A stretch of 13,669 bases of DNA from DAOMFM01 sp035429825. GTDB taxonomy: Bacteria > Acidobacteriota > Blastocatellia > UBA7656 > JADIYM01. Shown piece after piece: positions 12,269 to 13,669 of the stretch (positions are counted from its first letter, which is position 1; every line of letters begins with the position of its first letter). Both the position numbers and the translations under genes were made by a program. The notes under the pieces are model-generated. The model was not told the origin of the DNA, made no database searches, and was given only the letters and a program-made list of their open reading frames with translations. The DNA lies in NCBI GenBank assembly GCA_044224215.1, contig JBGAKX010000124.1:1-13669 (forward strand). The letters are read 5' to 3'.

Positions 12269-13669
12269 ATGCTCACCGCTCACGCTGCACATCCTGCACT
12301 CCGGTCGGTGCCGCACGTCACTTCCAGTTGCGACGCTGTCTTCTGCCGCGGCACCTGGCGCCGCGCGAACTGGCCCCGCCCAGCAGGGTCAGACGCCAAC
12401 GCCAACGCCGCACGTCATCTGTTCGACGCTGCTCGGCGGAGCCGAGGAATTTCGACGGTGCAGCGGACGTCGCCAGTGGGCGATTCCGGCCAGCGGGGAA
12501 CGCGGTTGTGGTCGGAACGACCGAATCGAGCGACTTTCCGACGAGGAACGCATTGCAGGATTCGCTCGAGGGCGGTTCGGACGGCTTTGTTGCGAAGTTC
12601 GACGCCAGCGGCGCGCTCGTATTCTCGACGTTTCTTGGCGGCGACGACGGCGACTCCGTATCCGCCGTGGCGGTCGATTCGACGGGCGCGATCTATGTCG
12701 CGGGCTCTACGAATTCACAGGATTTTCCGGTTAGGAACGGGTTCCAGATGTCGAAGGGCGCCGTGGCCGACGCATTCGTCGCGAAGCTCGCGCCGGACGG
12801 CTCGTCGATCGTCTGGGCGTCGTATCTGGGCGGGAGCGGCATCGACACCGTTCGCGATATGGCGGTCGACGGCGAGGGGCACGTTTTCGTGACCGGCGAG
12901 GTTGTACCGTTGTCGGGTAGCACCGCGACGTTTCCGTCGGTCAACGAATTTCAAGCCACGTATGGCGGTGGGGTGTCCGACGCATTTGTGTCGGTCATTT
13001 CGCCGGACGGCGGCTTGCTGGGTTTTTCCTCGTTGTTCGACGGGGCGGTGCAGGACAACCAGGCAGGCGGCGGTACGGATCGGATCAGCTCGATCGCGGT
13101 CGATTCGGCGAGCGGCGACGTGTATCTCGCCGGCAACTTCGAGATCAGCGAGGACGAGCCAGAGACCGTTTTCTATATCGGCGGTCTGCGGCATCGTGCA
13201 GCGGCCAGCGCGGACGATCCGCGAGCGCCGTCGTTCTATGTCTATGACTGGGTCGAGCAGCTTGGCACGCGCGAGGACCTTGACCCGCCTCAGCAGTTCG
13301 CCGCGAAGCGAATCCTTCCCTTTTTGTTCGGCAATCTCTTTAGCAACCATCCGCAACGGCTGGGTGGAACGCCGGGCGACATCAGGGCCGTGTTCGAGGG
13401 ACTGTGCCATCCGTCCGGACAGTCGACAACATGTGATGAACCGGCCGCGGTGGGATGTCGGCTCGCCTTTACCGCGCCGGAGGCCTGAACCTGCCGCTGC
13501 TACCGCGAGTTCTTCTTTGAGCGCGCGCGGCGGCGGATCGCCAGAGCGCCGTCTGCATCGCCGGCGACATCATCTCGGACCGGCTGTCGAGGGTGAATGC
13601 CTTTCAGCCGGCGTTCGGTGGAAACGACGACGTCGTCGTTGCGGCGCTCGGCTCGGCACGCTCAACAAG
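12269..13669 (+). CDS. SBBP beta-propeller surface protein, frameshifted, incomplete
   Basis: This protein has SBBP-type repeats: STLLGG, STFLGG, ASYLGG and FSSLFDG strands alternate with GNAVVVGTT, GAIYVAGST and GHVFVTGEV. Such proteins are usually secreted or surface bound. ATG 12269 has a GGAGG site (12258-12262). Reading then changes frame near 12320 (to LPVATLSSAAAPGAA and QQGQTPTPTP, signal- and linker-like), again in the TTT run at 12450-12452 (to FDGAADVA), and probably twice more at about 12470-12502. One long frame runs from about 12503 to the stop at 13486-13488. Residues encoded by about 13165-13488 do not look like SBBP repeats. The repeat pattern returns in another frame at 13521-13669 (AVCIAGDIISDRLSRVNAF, then GGNDDVVVAALG) and runs off the window. 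Function unknown. Confidence 0.75.

Overview
The window is GC-rich and gene-dense. It carries a LytS/LytTR two-component pair, a DUF1800-DUF1501 pair, large secreted proteins (di-haem cytochrome, lysyl oxidase, DUF885 peptidase, SBBP beta-propeller) and several families of long intergenic palindromes. Together these suggest a soil or sediment Acidobacteriota, perhaps of the Vicinamibacteria type. That placement is inference from gene content; no marker gene is present to fix it.

Layout, left to right. (1) 99-1127: an exported or membrane-anchored DJ-1/PfpI protein, followed by a long hairpin. (2) 1254-3088: a LytS-type histidine kinase and LytTR response regulator that overlap by 4 nt, followed by three tandem 76-bp palindromic units. 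(3) 5917-3317, minus strand: a DUF1800-DUF1501 operon with an 18-nt gap. The last repeat unit supplies the DUF1501 stop codon. (4) 6209-8170: an MbnP-like copper-protein domain fused to an MbnH/MauG-like di-haem enzyme, flanked by two different palindromes. (5) 8343-10118: a secreted lysyl-oxidase-type copper amine oxidase whose catalytic domain is split by five propeller-like repeats. (6) 11994-10208, minus strand: a secreted DUF885 metallopeptidase broken by three frameshifts. (7) 12100-12170: a tRNA-Met(CAT) that lacks three bases in its T arm. (8) 12269-window end: an SBBP beta-propeller protein with several frameshifts that runs off the window.

Two points stand out. The first is the pair of adjacent copper-linked secreted proteins with unusual domain architecture: an enzyme and its presumed substrate in one chain, and a lysyl oxidase interrupted between its copper site and its cofactor lysine. 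The second is the set of intergenic hairpins: every longer intergenic gap carries one, and at least five sequence types occur in 13.7 kb. A caution applies to the right end. All clear indels lie right of about 11,440, several are in short homopolymers and one hits a tRNA, so poor consensus quality near a contig end is a more economical explanation than gene decay.
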